DNA from: Pseudomonas sp. Choline-02u-1
GTDB lineage: Bacteria > Pseudomonadota > Gammaproteobacteria > Pseudomonadales > Pseudomonadaceae
DNA length: 64,000 nt
Direction of reading: 5' to 3'
NCBI RefSeq assembly: GCF_002836515.1
Contig: NZ_PJBC01000064.1
Location: forward strand, 62,001 to 126,000
Position 1 is the first letter of the stretch; every line of letters starts with the position of its first letter. The notes under the pieces were generated by a model. That model made no database searches and had not been told where the DNA came from. It worked only from the letters and a program-made list of their open reading frames with translations. A program made the position numbers and the translations under genes. Below are positions 50,608 through 58,794 of the stretch, piece after piece.

Positions 50608-51260
50608 AGGCACCGCTCGACCTGCAGCAGGCTTTGGGGGAATTGCTCGGCGACGCCAGACTCAAAGCCTGCACGCTGCCCGGCACCGATTTGCAGTTGT
50701 GGTTGATCGACGGCGACAACATGGCCCGCGAATTCAGCCAGGAAGAGACCCAACGCATCCTGCACGAGCCACCCTATTGGAGTTTTTGCTGGGCCAGCGG
50801 CTTGGCCGTGGCGCGTTACCTGGCTGAGTGTCCCGAGTGGGTGCGCGGCAAGCGCGTGCTGGATTTCGGCGCCGGCTCGGGGATTGCCGGGATCGCGGCG
50901 GTGAAGGCCGGAGCGCTGGAAGTGGTGGCCTGCGATCTCGATCCGCTGGCGATTGCCGCGTGCCGGGCGAATGCCGAGCTCAACGATGTGCAGATGAGTT
51001 ATTCGACGGATTTCTTTGCCGAGGCCGATCGCTTCGATCTGATTCTGGTCGCCGACGTCCTGTACGACCGCGCCAACCTGCCGCTGCTCGATGCGTTTCT
51101 CAGTCGAGGCCGCGAGGCGCTGGTGGCGGATTCGCGGGTTCGGGATTTTCGTCACCCGTTGTATGAGCGAATTGAAATGCTCGAGGCGATGACCTTGCCG
51201 GATCTGGCCGAGCCGGAAGAGTTTCGGCATGTGAGCCTTTACCACGCCCCCCGCGCATGA
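50604..51260 (+). CDS. Class I SAM-dependent methyltransferase (ETFB-lysine methyltransferase / Nnt1-like)
   Basis: A 218-aa protein with the SAM motif I VLDFGAGSGIAGIAAVKAG, followed by VACDLDPLAIAACRANAELN and a motif IV DLILVADVLYD. This pattern, with the preceding PPYWSFCWASGLAVARYL, belongs to the lysine methyltransferase group that modifies ETF beta or similar proteins. The true target is not shown. The start overlaps the lipoprotein stop (ATGA). Confidence 0.85.
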   Translation: MKAPLDLQQALGELLGDARLKACTLPGTDLQLWLIDGDNMAREFSQEETQRILHEPPYWSFCWASGLAVARYLAECPEWVRGKRVLDFGAGSGIAGIAAVKAGALEVVACDLDPLAIAACRANAELNDVQMSYSTDFFAEADRFDLILVADVLYDRANLPLLDAFLSRGREALVADSRVRDFRHPLYERIEMLEAMTLPDLAEPEEFRHVSLYHAPRA

Positions 51261-51371
51261 TCGTTCCCACGCTCTGCGTGGGAATGCAGCCCGGGACGCT
51301 CCGCGTCCCTTCGTACGGCGTAACGCAGAGCGTCACCGGAGGCATTCCCACGCGGAGCATGGGAACGATCA
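51257..51371. repeat. Complex inverted repeat of the GTTCCCACGCTCTGCGTGGG type
   Basis: A 115-bp element with 30-bp outer arms (ATCGTTCCCACGCTCTGCGT and its near-inverse), each itself a small hairpin, around inner stems GGGACGC/GCGTCCC. The type is widespread in Pseudomonas intergenic DNA. It differs from the two REP families elsewhere in the window. Confidence 0.82.
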
Positions 51372-51405
51372 GTGTTACAGCTTTCAGCAGCCCCTCGCGA
51401 AGCTT

Positions 51406-51411
51406 TATAGT
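51406..51411 (+). promoter_or_regulatory. Possible -10 element for the thioredoxin-TPR gene
   Basis: TATAGT lies 31 bp before the start codon; a TTTCAG 18 bp upstream is a poor -35. Confidence 0.4.
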
Positions 51412-51441
51412 GAGCCCATCCACGCTTTTACGAGATCCTCC

Positions 51442-52314
51442 ATGAGTCAGCAAACGCCGTACATCTTCGACGCCACGACTGCCGATTTCGACCAGTCAGT
51501 GATCGAAGCCTCCTTCAACAAACCGGTGCTGGTGGATTTCTGGGCCAAGTGGTGTGCGCCGTGCAAGGCGCTGATGCCGATGCTGCAAGGCATTGCCGAG
51601 AGCTATCAAGGCGAGTTGCTGCTGGCCAAGGTCAATTGCGACGTCGAGCAGGACATCGTCGCCCGCTTCGGCATTCGCAGCCTGCCGACCGTGGTGCTGT
51701 TCAAGGACGGGCAACCGGTCGACGGTTTCGCCGGCGCACAACCGGAGTCCGCCGTGCGCGCCCTGCTTGAACCGCATGTGCAGATGCCCCCGCCGGCCGC
51801 TGCCGACCCGTTCGAACAGGCTCAGGCGATGTTCGACGACGGTCACTTCGCCGAGGCCGAAGCGGCGCTGGTCGCCCTGCTCAATGAAGACAACACCAAC
51901 GCCAAAGCGCTGATCCTTTATGCCCGTTGCCTGACCGAGCGCGGTGAGCTGGGCGAAGCGCAAACTGTGCTCGACGCGGTCAAGAGCGATGAACACAAAG
52001 CCGCACTGGCCGGTGCCAAAGCGCAGATCCACTTCCTCGGCCTCGCCCGCGACCTACCGGACGCCGCCGACCTGAAAAGCCGCCTGGCGCAAAATCCTCA
52101 GGATGATGAAGCGGTGTACCAACTGGCGATCCAGCAACTGGCGCGCCAGCAGTACGACGCGGCCCTGGACGCCCTGCTCAAACTGTTCATCCGCAACCGC
52201 AGCTACGGCGAAGGGTTGCCACACAAGACTCTGCTGCAAGTGTTCGAACTGCTGGGCAATGATCATCCGTTGGTGACGGCTTACCGTCGCAAAGTGTTTG
52301 CGGCGCTGTATTAA
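51442..52314 (+). CDS. Thioredoxin-TPR co-chaperone (CnoX/YbbN type)
   Basis: A 290-aa protein. The N-terminal thioredoxin domain has the active site VDFWAKWCAPCKALMPML and the cis-Pro loop RSLPTVVLF. The C-terminal 170 residues are TPR-like helices (FEQAQAMFDDGHFAEAEAALVALLNEDN in part; DDEAVYQLAIQQLARQQYDAALDALL in part). This is the CnoX/YbbN architecture, which protects unfolded proteins from oxidation and hands them to GroEL. The Cys-Ala-Pro-Cys site is kept, unlike E. coli, where the first Cys is replaced. Confidence 0.92.
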   Translation: MSQQTPYIFDATTADFDQSVIEASFNKPVLVDFWAKWCAPCKALMPMLQGIAESYQGELLLAKVNCDVEQDIVARFGIRSLPTVVLFKDGQPVDGFAGAQPESAVRALLEPHVQMPPPAAADPFEQAQAMFDDGHFAEAEAALVALLNEDNTNAKALILYARCLTERGELGEAQTVLDAVKSDEHKAALAGAKAQIHFLGLARDLPDAADLKSRLAQNPQDDEAVYQLAIQQLARQQYDAALDALLKLFIRNRSYGEGLPHKTLLQVFELLGNDHPLVTAYRRKVFAALY

Positions 52315-52318
52315 GGCC

Positions 52319-52678
52319 TTACCCGATCCAGCTATAGAGCGGCGTATCCCCGCCGCTCGCCACCTTCACTTCGGAACTGTGGCGTAAACGCACGAGCAAA
52401 CGCTTGCCCGCCGCCGCACTGCCGGTCAGCGCTTCCAGTTGCTCGAGCAGATCCGGCCCACTGAGCTGGCCGGCCTTGCGCAACAAGTCTTTGGCCACCT
52501 GCCACAGCGCATCATCCTGATTCACCGGCTTCGCCGCCGAAGCCGACGCCACTGTCTCAGACTGCGCAACCGGCGCCTGCCCGCTTAACGCGGAACCCAG
52601 CCTCGCCCAATCGCTGTCATCCAGCTCCACCGTCAAATCCACCGGCACCTCGCCGACCATTCCGCGTATCCGCAACAT
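52319..52678 (-). CDS. Hypothetical protein, 119 aa
   Basis: A short cytoplasmic protein, no signal or membrane segment. The N-terminus (MLRIRGMVGEVPVDLTVELDDSDWARL) is followed by an Ala/Ser-rich linker and a C-terminal helical-plus-strand part ending DTPLYSWIG. No family is recognised. It converges on the thioredoxin-TPR gene with a 4-bp gap. A gene of similar size and place is recalled next to this locus in other Pseudomonas. Confidence 0.7.
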   Translation of the reverse strand: MLRIRGMVGEVPVDLTVELDDSDWARLGSALSGQAPVAQSETVASASAAKPVNQDDALWQVAKDLLRKAGQLSGPDLLEQLEALTGSAAAGKRLLVRLRHSSEVKVASGGDTPLYSWIG

Positions 52679-52806
52679 CGAGTTCGCTCCCGCACTTTTC
52701 TGACCTGCATGCTCCCATGGGACTTGTGCAACGCCAAGTAAAGTCGTCCAGTGTGGCGGTTATCGAGCATTCATCTAGAGTGTTCTTTTTCTCACAGCAC
52801 CATGTA

Positions 52807-53373
52807 ATGAAACGCCCTTATTCGCTCCTCCTCATAATTCCGTTTTTGCTCATCGTGGCATGGCGCATCTGGTTGCCTGCCGATCTTTCGGCTTGTCCCG
52901 CTGATGGGGAAACTGCAGGTCCACTGACCCTTGTCATTCGTGATTACTTTGAGCGCAATAGCCGGACCGACTGGCGAGACATGGATGATCGTTTCGACAT
53001 ACTTTCAACCCCCGAAGGCCAGAGCATAGCGAGTCAACCGAATTCACACACTTGCGAAGCATTGCGGGTACTGCAGAGTCCGGCGTTCAGTCAGAGTGAA
53101 AAAATCTTCACCATGGCACTGATGTTCAGACTGCCAATCGACCAGTACATGGCCCTGATGGATCGCAGTCATCAACTCTACACGCAGGGCAAAATGGATA
53201 AGGAGGTGCTGACTCTGGTGGTATTTCCGCGCGGAACAGCCATCAACTACTGGTGGCTTCCGGCTTGGCGACAGCGTTTCAGTCGCGATGCCCCGAGCGT
53301 GCTCGACGCAAATCTGATCAACGATGTTCTTTCGGGACACTATTGGTTCGACTATCCCGGCGCAGGCTTCTGA
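52807..53373 (+). CDS. Hypothetical membrane-anchored or secreted protein, 188 aa
   Basis: The ATG at 52807 is chosen because it starts a hydrophobic leader (YSLLLIIPFLLIVAWRIWL); the frame is open to 52717 without support. The remainder is hydrophilic with several Trp and two Cys (SACPAD and SHTCEAL). No domain is recognised. Base use is a little more A/T-rich than its neighbours, a weak hint of later arrival. A 33-bp hairpin (53399-53431) follows. Confidence 0.55.
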   Translation: MKRPYSLLLIIPFLLIVAWRIWLPADLSACPADGETAGPLTLVIRDYFERNSRTDWRDMDDRFDILSTPEGQSIASQPNSHTCEALRVLQSPAFSQSEKIFTMALMFRLPIDQYMALMDRSHQLYTQGKMDKEVLTLVVFPRGTAINYWWLPAWRQRFSRDAPSVLDANLINDVLSGHYWFDYPGAGF

Positions 53374-53398
53374 TTCTGCAAGCATGACATCCAATCCC

Positions 53399-53431
53399 AG
53401 CACCGCCCGCGAACTCATCCCGGGCGGTGCT
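53399..53431 (+). other. GC-rich hairpin after the hypothetical gene
   Basis: AGCACCGCCCG and CGGGCGGTGCT form an 11-bp perfect stem around an 11-nt loop. There is no T tract, so it is a possible but not standard terminator. Confidence 0.5.
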
Positions 53432-53482
53432 TAGCCACGTCTTGCGCAATCTCAAGCGCACGGGCACACTCTGCGCACTTTC

Positions 53483-53500
53483 GTTATAAGATTACATAAC
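53483..53500. promoter_or_regulatory. Candidate Zur box upstream of the zinc-related operon
   Basis: GTTATAAGATTACATAAC is an A/T-rich dyad with perfect GTTAT/ATAAC ends, 28 bp before the ZrgA-like gene. It resembles, but does not exactly match, the Zur consensus (GTTATA-N-TATAAC). Confidence 0.6.
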
Positions 53501-53528
53501 AACCTTTTCATTTTTCTCGGAGTCCGTC

Positions 53529-54122
53529 ATGCGTCGTCTGTTGCTCGCTTTGCCGTTTGCCCTGTTGCCGCTGGCCGCTGCCCATGCGGTTGATGAGCAC
53601 GATCACGATCATGAGCACGGCAGCCTCGGCGCTCACGAACATGGTGTGGGTCGGCTGAACGCCGCGCTCGATGGTCAGACCCTGGAGCTTGAGCTGGAAA
53701 GCCCGGCGATGAATCTGGTGGGTTTTGAACACGCCGCGACGTCCGATACCGACAAGGCCAAAGTCGCTGCCGCTCGTGCGCAACTGGAAAAACCATTGGC
53801 CCTGTTCAGTCTGCCCGCTGCGGCCGGTTGCAAGGTGGTCAGCCAGGAACTGGAAAGCCCGCTGTTCGGCGACAAGCCGGATGCCGACGATCACGACGAA
53901 GATGAAGCGGACAAGGACGGTCACGAGCATCACCACGACCACAGCGAAATCCATGCGCATTACCAGTTCAACTGCGCCGCACCGGGGGCGCTGAACACGC
54001 TGGATCTGGCGAACATCTTCAAGACCTTCCCGGCGACGCAGAAGATTCAGGTACAACTGATCAGCGCCAGCGGCCAGCAAGGCGCGGAAGTGACGGCGAA
54101 ATCGGCTGCGCTGAAATTCTGA
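53529..54122 (+). CDS. zrgA: ZrgA-like His-rich zinc-binding protein (DUF2796)
   Basis: A 197-aa periplasmic protein with a signal peptide (cleavage after AHA, about residue 20). Two His/Asp clusters stand out: EHDHDHEHGSLGAHEHG right after the signal, and DDHDEDEADKDGHEHHHDHS at about 118-137. The rest fits DUF2796/ZrgA, a Zur-regulated zinc-uptake protein of Vibrio. It is first in a cluster with an ABC ATPase, a permease and a DUF3299 protein. The Zur-like dyad upstream agrees with zinc control. Confidence 0.88.
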   Translation: MRRLLLALPFALLPLAAAHAVDEHDHDHEHGSLGAHEHGVGRLNAALDGQTLELELESPAMNLVGFEHAATSDTDKAKVAAARAQLEKPLALFSLPAAAGCKVVSQELESPLFGDKPDADDHDEDEADKDGHEHHHDHSEIHAHYQFNCAAPGALNTLDLANIFKTFPATQKIQVQLISASGQQGAEVTAKSAALKF

Positions 54123-54138
54123 AGCGAATGAAGATCCC

Positions 54139-54219
54139 CTGTAGGAGCTGCCGAAGGCTGCGATCTTTTGATTGTGCAGATCAAGATCAAAAGATCGCAG
54201 CCTTCGGCAGCTCCTACAG
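54139..54219. repeat. REP/REPIN-type inverted repeat between zrgA and the ABC ATPase gene
   Basis: A hairpin with arms of about 35 nt of the GGAGCTGCCGAAGGCTGCGATC family, same as the copies at 9220 and 13642. It fills most of the 127-bp gap. Confidence 0.88.
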
Positions 54220-54249
54220 AGATCCGTGTCCAACCATGAAATCGGCGCC

Positions 54250-54960
54250 ATGACCCAAGCACTCATCGAACTCGCAAACCTGGGCTTCAACTGGCCCGGT
54301 CACCCGCCGCTGCTGGACATCCCGGCGTTTCGTCTGGAAGCCGGCGAAACCCTGTTCCTCAAAGGCCCCAGCGGCAGCGGCAAGACCACTCTGCTCGGCT
54401 TGCTTGGCGGGGTGCAGAAGCCGGGCCGTGGCAGCATTCGCCTGCTCGGCCAGGAACTGACCGAGCTCTCCGCCGGTGCTCGCGACACCTTTCGTGTCGA
54501 TCACACCGGCTACATTTTCCAGCAATTCAATCTGTTGCCGTTTCTTTCGGTGCGCGAGAACGTCGAACTGCCCTGTCATTTTTCGAAACTGCGCGCCCAG
54601 CGAGCGAAACAGCGTCACGGCAGTGTCGACCAGGCCGCCGCGACCTTGCTCGCCCATTTGGGTTTGAAGGACGAAAGCATCCTCAGCCGGCGCGCCGATT
54701 CATTGTCGATCGGCCAGCAACAACGGGTCGCCGCCGCGCGCGCACTGATCGGCCAACCGGAACTGGTGATCGCCGACGAACCGACGTCAGCGCTGGATTA
54801 CGACGCCCGCGAGAATTTCATTCGGCTGTTGTTCGCCGAGTGCCGCGAGGCCGGGTCGAGTCTGTTGTTCGTCAGCCATGACCAGAGCCTGGCGCCGCTG
54901 TTCGATCGTCACCTGTCCCTGGCCGAACTCAATCGCGCCGCTACGTCTGCCGAGGTTTGA
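54250..54960 (+). CDS. ABC transporter ATP-binding protein (MacB/LolD type)
   Basis: A 236-aa ATPase with Walker A GPSGSGKTTLLGLLGG, the Q-loop in FQQFNLLPFLSV, the signature LSIGQQQRVAAARALI, Walker B LVIADEPTSALD and the switch His in FVSHDQ. It pairs with the FtsX/MacB-type permease that starts 1 bp after its stop. In this context it probably works with the ZrgA-like protein in zinc-related transport or envelope handling. Confidence 0.92.
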   Translation: MTQALIELANLGFNWPGHPPLLDIPAFRLEAGETLFLKGPSGSGKTTLLGLLGGVQKPGRGSIRLLGQELTELSAGARDTFRVDHTGYIFQQFNLLPFLSVRENVELPCHFSKLRAQRAKQRHGSVDQAAATLLAHLGLKDESILSRRADSLSIGQQQRVAAARALIGQPELVIADEPTSALDYDARENFIRLLFAECREAGSSLLFVSHDQSLAPLFDRHLSLAELNRAATSAEV

Positions 54961-54961
54961 G

Positions 54962-56227
54962 ATGTATCTGTTTCGTCTGGCCATGGCCAGCCTGGCCAAT
55001 CGCCGTTTCACCGCGTTGCTCACCGCGTTCGCCATCGCTTTATCAGTGTGCTTGCTGCTGGCGGTCGAGCGCGTGCGCACCGAAGCCAAAGCCAGTTTCG
55101 CCAGCACCATCAGCGGCACCGACTTGATTGTCGGCGCGCGCTCCGGTTCGGTAAACCTGCTGTTGTACTCGGTGTTTCGCATCGGCAATGCCACTAACAA
55201 CATTCGCTGGGACAGCTTTGAACATTTCGCCAGCAACCCGAAAGTGAAGTGGGCGATCCCGATGTCCCTCGGCGATTCCCATCGCGGTTATCGCGTGATG
55301 GGCACCACCGAAGCCTACTTCGAGCACTACCAGTACGGTCGCCGGCAGCACTTGGCGCTGGCCGACGGACGTGCGTTTGCGACAGATCCGTTCGAAGTGG
55401 TGCTCGGCGCCGAAGTGGCCGAAGCCCTGCACTACAAGCTCGGCGACAAATTGGTACTGGCCCACGGCGTGGCGGCGATCAGCCTGGTCAAGCACGACGA
55501 CAAACCGTTCACCGTGGTCGGCATCCTGCAGCGCACCGGCACGCCGGTGGACCGCACGCTGCACATCAGCCTCGGCGGCATGGAAGCGATTCACATCGAT
55601 TGGCACAACGGTGTACCGGCGCGCGGCAACGGGCGGATCAGCGCTGATCAGGCGCGCAACATGGACCTGACGCCGCAAGCGATCACCGCGTTCATGCTCG
55701 GCCTCAACAGCAAGATTTCCACCTTCGCCCTGCAACGCGACATCAACGAATACCGGGGCGAGCCGATGCTGGCGATTCTGCCGGGCGTGGCCTTGCAGGA
55801 ATTGTGGAGCCTGATGAGCACCGCTGAAAAAGCGCTGTTCGTGGTCTCGCTGTTCGTCGTGCTGACCGGGTTGATCGGTATGCTCACGGCAATTCTCACC
55901 AGCCTCAACGAGCGCCGCCGCGAGATGGCGATTCTGCGTTCGGTGGGCGCGCGACCGTGGCACATCGCAAGTCTGCTGCTGCTGGAAGCCTTTGCTTTGG
56001 CGCTGACCGGGGTGATTGCCGGGCTCGCGTTGCTGTACATCGGCATCGCCGCTGCGCAAGGTTACGTGCAGGCCAATTACGGCTTGTACCTGCCGCTGGC
56101 ATGGCCGAGCGAGTATGAATGGACGCTGCTCGGTGGCATTCTGGCGGCCGCGCTGCTGATGGGCAGCGTGCCGGCCTGGCGCGCGTATCGCCAATCAGTG
56201 GCCGATGGCCTGTCGATCCGTTTATGA
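54962..56227 (+). CDS. ABC transporter permease (FtsX/MacB type)
   Basis: A 421-aa membrane protein: one N-terminal helix (LLTAFAIALSVCLLLAV), a periplasmic MacB-PCD domain (about 45-290), then an FtsX domain with three helices (FVVSLFVVLTGLIGMLTAIL; LLLLEAFALALTGVIAGLALLYI in part; LLGGILAAALLMGSVPAWRA). ERRREMAILRSVGARPWHI is the coupling-helix motif of FtsX. It forms a mechanotransmission-type ABC system with the preceding ATPase. The next gene overlaps or follows closely. Confidence 0.92.
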   Translation: MYLFRLAMASLANRRFTALLTAFAIALSVCLLLAVERVRTEAKASFASTISGTDLIVGARSGSVNLLLYSVFRIGNATNNIRWDSFEHFASNPKVKWAIPMSLGDSHRGYRVMGTTEAYFEHYQYGRRQHLALADGRAFATDPFEVVLGAEVAEALHYKLGDKLVLAHGVAAISLVKHDDKPFTVVGILQRTGTPVDRTLHISLGGMEAIHIDWHNGVPARGNGRISADQARNMDLTPQAITAFMLGLNSKISTFALQRDINEYRGEPMLAILPGVALQELWSLMSTAEKALFVVSLFVVLTGLIGMLTAILTSLNERRREMAILRSVGARPWHIASLLLLEAFALALTGVIAGLALLYIGIAAAQGYVQANYGLYLPLAWPSEYEWTLLGGILAAALLMGSVPAWRAYRQSVADGLSIRL

Positions 56228-56238
56228 GGATGTTCACC

Positions 56239-56757
56239 ATGCCCCGCGCCCTGCTAGCGCTGCTGATGCTGGTCGCCCTGCCCGTGTGGGCAGCGGCGCC
56301 GAAAGACCTGACCTGGTCGGAAATGATCCCGCCGGACGCCGCGCCGGAAGTACCCAACATGACCCCGCTGCACGACCTGTCGAAGATGGGCGACGCACTT
56401 TCCGCCGAGTCCGCACCGGCGGCCAGGCAAGACATGCCGAATGCGCCGGTGGTGAAGAGCCTCGACGGGCAGAACATTCGCCTGCCCGGTTACATCGTGC
56501 CGCTGGAAGTCAGCGAAGAGGGGCGCACCACGGACTTTTTGCTGGTGCCGTATTTCGGCGCCTGCATCCACGTACCGCCACCGCCGTCGAACCAGATCGT
56601 CCATGTGAAAAGCGAACTGGGCGTGAAGCTTGATGAGCTGTATCAGCCTTACTGGGTTGAGGGGCCGTTGCAGGTGAAAGCCTCGAGCAGTGAACTGGCC
56701 GATGCCGGGTATCAGATGGAGGCGGACAAGATTTATGCGTACGAATTGCCGGAGTAA
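56239..56757 (+). CDS. DUF3299 periplasmic protein
   Basis: A 172-aa protein with a signal peptide (MPRALLALLMLVALPVWA). The ATG at 56239 has AGGA 8 nt upstream; an ATG at 56224 that overlaps the permease stop (ATGA) is an alternative with five extra residues. The DUF3299 core is IRLPGYIVPLEVSEEGRTTD, then PYFGACIHVPPPPSNQIVHV with its Cys and His. It ends the zinc-related cluster, as in Vibrio zrg and the recalled P. aeruginosa PA4063-PA4066. The conserved Cys/His suggest metal binding, unproven. Confidence 0.88.
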   Translation: MPRALLALLMLVALPVWAAAPKDLTWSEMIPPDAAPEVPNMTPLHDLSKMGDALSAESAPAARQDMPNAPVVKSLDGQNIRLPGYIVPLEVSEEGRTTDFLLVPYFGACIHVPPPPSNQIVHVKSELGVKLDELYQPYWVEGPLQVKASSSELADAGYQMEADKIYAYELPE

Positions 56758-56790
56758 GGCCCGGTAGTTTTGTGTTGTTTGTCCTATAGC

Positions 56791-56858
56791 CTTCGCGAGC
56801 AAGCCCGCTCCCACATTTGCAACGCATTCCCCTGTGGGAGCGGGCTTGCTCGCGAAAG
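56791..56858. repeat. REP/REPIN pair upstream of oprG
   Basis: CTTCGCGAGCAAGCCCGCTC and its inverse (GAGCGGGCTTGCTCGCGAAAG) face each other with about 25 bp between. It separates the zinc-related cluster from oprG. Confidence 0.88.
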
Positions 56859-56901
56859 GGCCAGCACAGACACCGCAAAAATCCGGGGTTTCACTGTTTC
56901 A

Positions 56902-56915
56902 TTGAGCTGAGTCAA
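56902..56915. promoter_or_regulatory. Candidate Anr/Fnr site upstream of oprG
   Basis: TTGAGCTGAGTCAA matches TTGA-N6-TCAA, the Anr/Fnr half-site pair, 64 bp before the start codon. OprG of P. aeruginosa and OmpW of E. coli are known to respond to Anr/Fnr. Confidence 0.55.
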
Positions 56916-56978
56916 AACACCGTAGCAGACGGCTTCGTACCCTAGGACATCGAATTTTTATGTCCTTTCGGAGCCCCC

Positions 56979-57677
56979 ATGAACAAGTCCTTGCTCAGCG
57001 CCTCGCTGTTTGCCCTCGCGCTCTCAGCCCCGCTCGCCCACGCTCACGAGGCAGGCGATATTCTCGTGCGCGCCGGCGCGATCACCGTCAACCCGAAGGC
57101 CGACAGCTCCAGCGTCAAGGTCGATCAGGGTCCGCTGAGCGGCACCAATCTGGGCGGCAAGGCGACCATGAGCAGCGACACCCAGCTGGGTCTGAACTTC
57201 GCCTACATGCTCACCAACAACATCGGTATCGAATTGCTGGCCGCCACGCCGTTCGAGCATGACGTCAAGCTCAAGGGCACCGCGCTGCCCGCCGCCAATG
57301 GCAAGCTCGGCACCCTGAAACACTTGCCGCCGACTCTCAGCGTCGTCTACTACCCGCTGGATTCGAAATCGGCCTTCCAGCCCTACGTCGGTGGGGGCAT
57401 CAACTACACCTGGATCTACGACGAGCACGTCGGCAGCGAAGCCAGCGCCAACGGTTTCAGCAACTTCAAGGCGAAAAATTCCTGGGGTCTGGCGTGGCAG
57501 GTCGGCGCCGATTACATGATCACCGACAACATCATGCTCAACGCCCAAGTGCGTTACATCGACATCGACACCCGCGCGACCGTCGAGAACAACGCCGTCG
57601 CACCGGGCACCCGTGCACGGGTGAATGTGGACGTCGATCCGTTCATCTACATGGTCGGTCTGGGCTACAAGTTCTAA
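56979..57677 (+). CDS. oprG: Outer membrane protein OprG (OmpW family)
   Basis: A 232-aa protein with a signal peptide (cleavage after AHA, about residue 22) and an OmpW-type eight-stranded beta-barrel: AGDILVRAGAITVNPKAD, GLNFAYMLTNNIGIELLAATPFEHD (in part), PYVGGGINYTW and a C-terminal strand ending in Phe (FIYMVGLGYKF). The family forms a lateral-gate channel for small hydrophobic molecules. It is monocistronic, with an Anr/Fnr-like site upstream and a shared terminator downstream. Confidence 0.93.
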   Translation: MNKSLLSASLFALALSAPLAHAHEAGDILVRAGAITVNPKADSSSVKVDQGPLSGTNLGGKATMSSDTQLGLNFAYMLTNNIGIELLAATPFEHDVKLKGTALPAANGKLGTLKHLPPTLSVVYYPLDSKSAFQPYVGGGINYTWIYDEHVGSEASANGFSNFKAKNSWGLAWQVGADYMITDNIMLNAQVRYIDIDTRATVENNAVAPGTRARVNVDVDPFIYMVGLGYKF

Positions 57678-57813
57678 GCCGGTTTTTTACCGAACGTTCA
57701 CGTGGTGGTGAGTGAGGCTGAGTGGCGGGCAGACGCAGAACTGACGACGACCGTACGCAGTCGATCGGGGGACAACATTCCCTCGCCACAGGGATAGCGA
57801 TATTCCGGCCGTG

Positions 57814-57843
57814 AAAAAGGCGCCTGATGATGGGCGCCTTTTT
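57814..57843. terminator. Bidirectional terminator between oprG and the epimerase gene
   Basis: AAAAAGGCGCC, eight bases, then GGCGCCTTTTT: an 11-bp perfect stem with A and T runs at both sides. It lies 136 bp after oprG and 18 bp from the end of the leftward epimerase gene, so it probably serves both. Confidence 0.9.
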
Positions 57844-57861
57844 CATGTCCGAAAGCTTGTT

Positions 57862-58794
57862 TCATCCGCGCCCGAGCAAGCGCGCCAAGCCCACACTCAT
57901 CGGCGTCTGCGGCGGCATTTCAAAGCGCTGCAACAAGCGTCGGTTATCGGCTCGCGAATGGCGGATATCCCCCGAACGTGCCGGCGCGTAGCTCACGGGC
58001 GGCAGTTCACCGACCACCGATTTCAATGCTTCGAGCATCTGCTTCAGGCTCATCGCCTGGTTCCAGCCAACGTTGACCGCCCCTTCCTGCACCTCGGGCT
58101 TTTCCAGCGCCTGCACCAGCAAATCGACCAGATCACCGACATACAGAAAATCGCGGGTCTGCTCGCCATCGCCAAACACGGTGATCGGCAAACCTTTCGA
58201 GGCGCGTTCGCTGAAGATGCTGATCACTCCGGAATACGGCGAGGACGGATCCTGACGTGGACCGAAAATGTTGAAGAAGCGGAAAATCGCCGGCTCCAGG
58301 CCATGCTGGCGGCGGTAGAAATCGAAGTACTGCTCACCGGCCAGTTTGTCCGAGGCATAGGGTGTCAGCGGTGCTTTTGGCGTGTCTTCATCAATCGACT
58401 CACCCTCGCCATTGTTGCCGTACACCGCCGCGCTGGAGGCATACACCACACGTTTGACCCCGGCCAGGCGCATGGCTTCGCAGACATTCAAAGTGCCGAT
58501 GAAATTGCTCTGGTGGGTTTTCACCGGATCATCCACCGAGGCCTGCACCGAGGCCACCGCCGCCAGATGCGCAACAGCGTTGCAACCTTGCATGGCGCGG
58601 GCAACCAGTGCGGCATCGGCGACATCACCGACCACCAGTTCAACCTTTGGATTGTCCAACGGCAGGTTGCTGCGCTTGCCGGTCGACAGGTCGTCGAGCA
58701 CGCGCACCGAATAGCCCTTGGCGAGCAAGGCATCGGTCAGGTGCGAACCGATGAATCCGGCGCCGCCCGTGATTAAAACCTTTGCTTCAGCCAT
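57862..58794 (-). CDS. NAD-dependent epimerase/dehydratase (UDP-sugar 4-epimerase-like)
   Basis: A 310-aa extended SDR enzyme. The NAD site is VLITGGAGFIGSHLTDALL; the catalytic Ser/Thr region YASSAAVYG and the Tyr-x-x-x-Lys motif in YASDKLAGEQ are present; FNIFGPRQDP is typical of UDP-hexose epimerases. It probably acts on a UDP- or dTDP-sugar for lipopolysaccharide or exopolysaccharide; the substrate cannot be told. The start at 58794 overlaps the next gene upstream by 8 nt. Confidence 0.9.
   Translation of the reverse strand: MAEAKVLITGGAGFIGSHLTDALLAKGYSVRVLDDLSTGKRSNLPLDNPKVELVVGDVADAALVARAMQGCNAVAHLAAVASVQASVDDPVKTHQSNFIGTLNVCEAMRLAGVKRVVYASSAAVYGNNGEGESIDEDTPKAPLTPYASDKLAGEQYFDFYRRQHGLEPAIFRFFNIFGPRQDPSSPYSGVISIFSERASKGLPITVFGDGEQTRDFLYVGDLVDLLVQALEKPEVQEGAVNVGWNQAMSLKQMLEALKSVVGELPPVSYAPARSGDIRHSRADNRRLLQRFEMPPQTPMSVGLARLLGRG

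Noticed and set aside
51257..51371. A CRISPR-like repeat
   Set aside because: It is a single complex inverted repeat without regularly spaced direct repeats.
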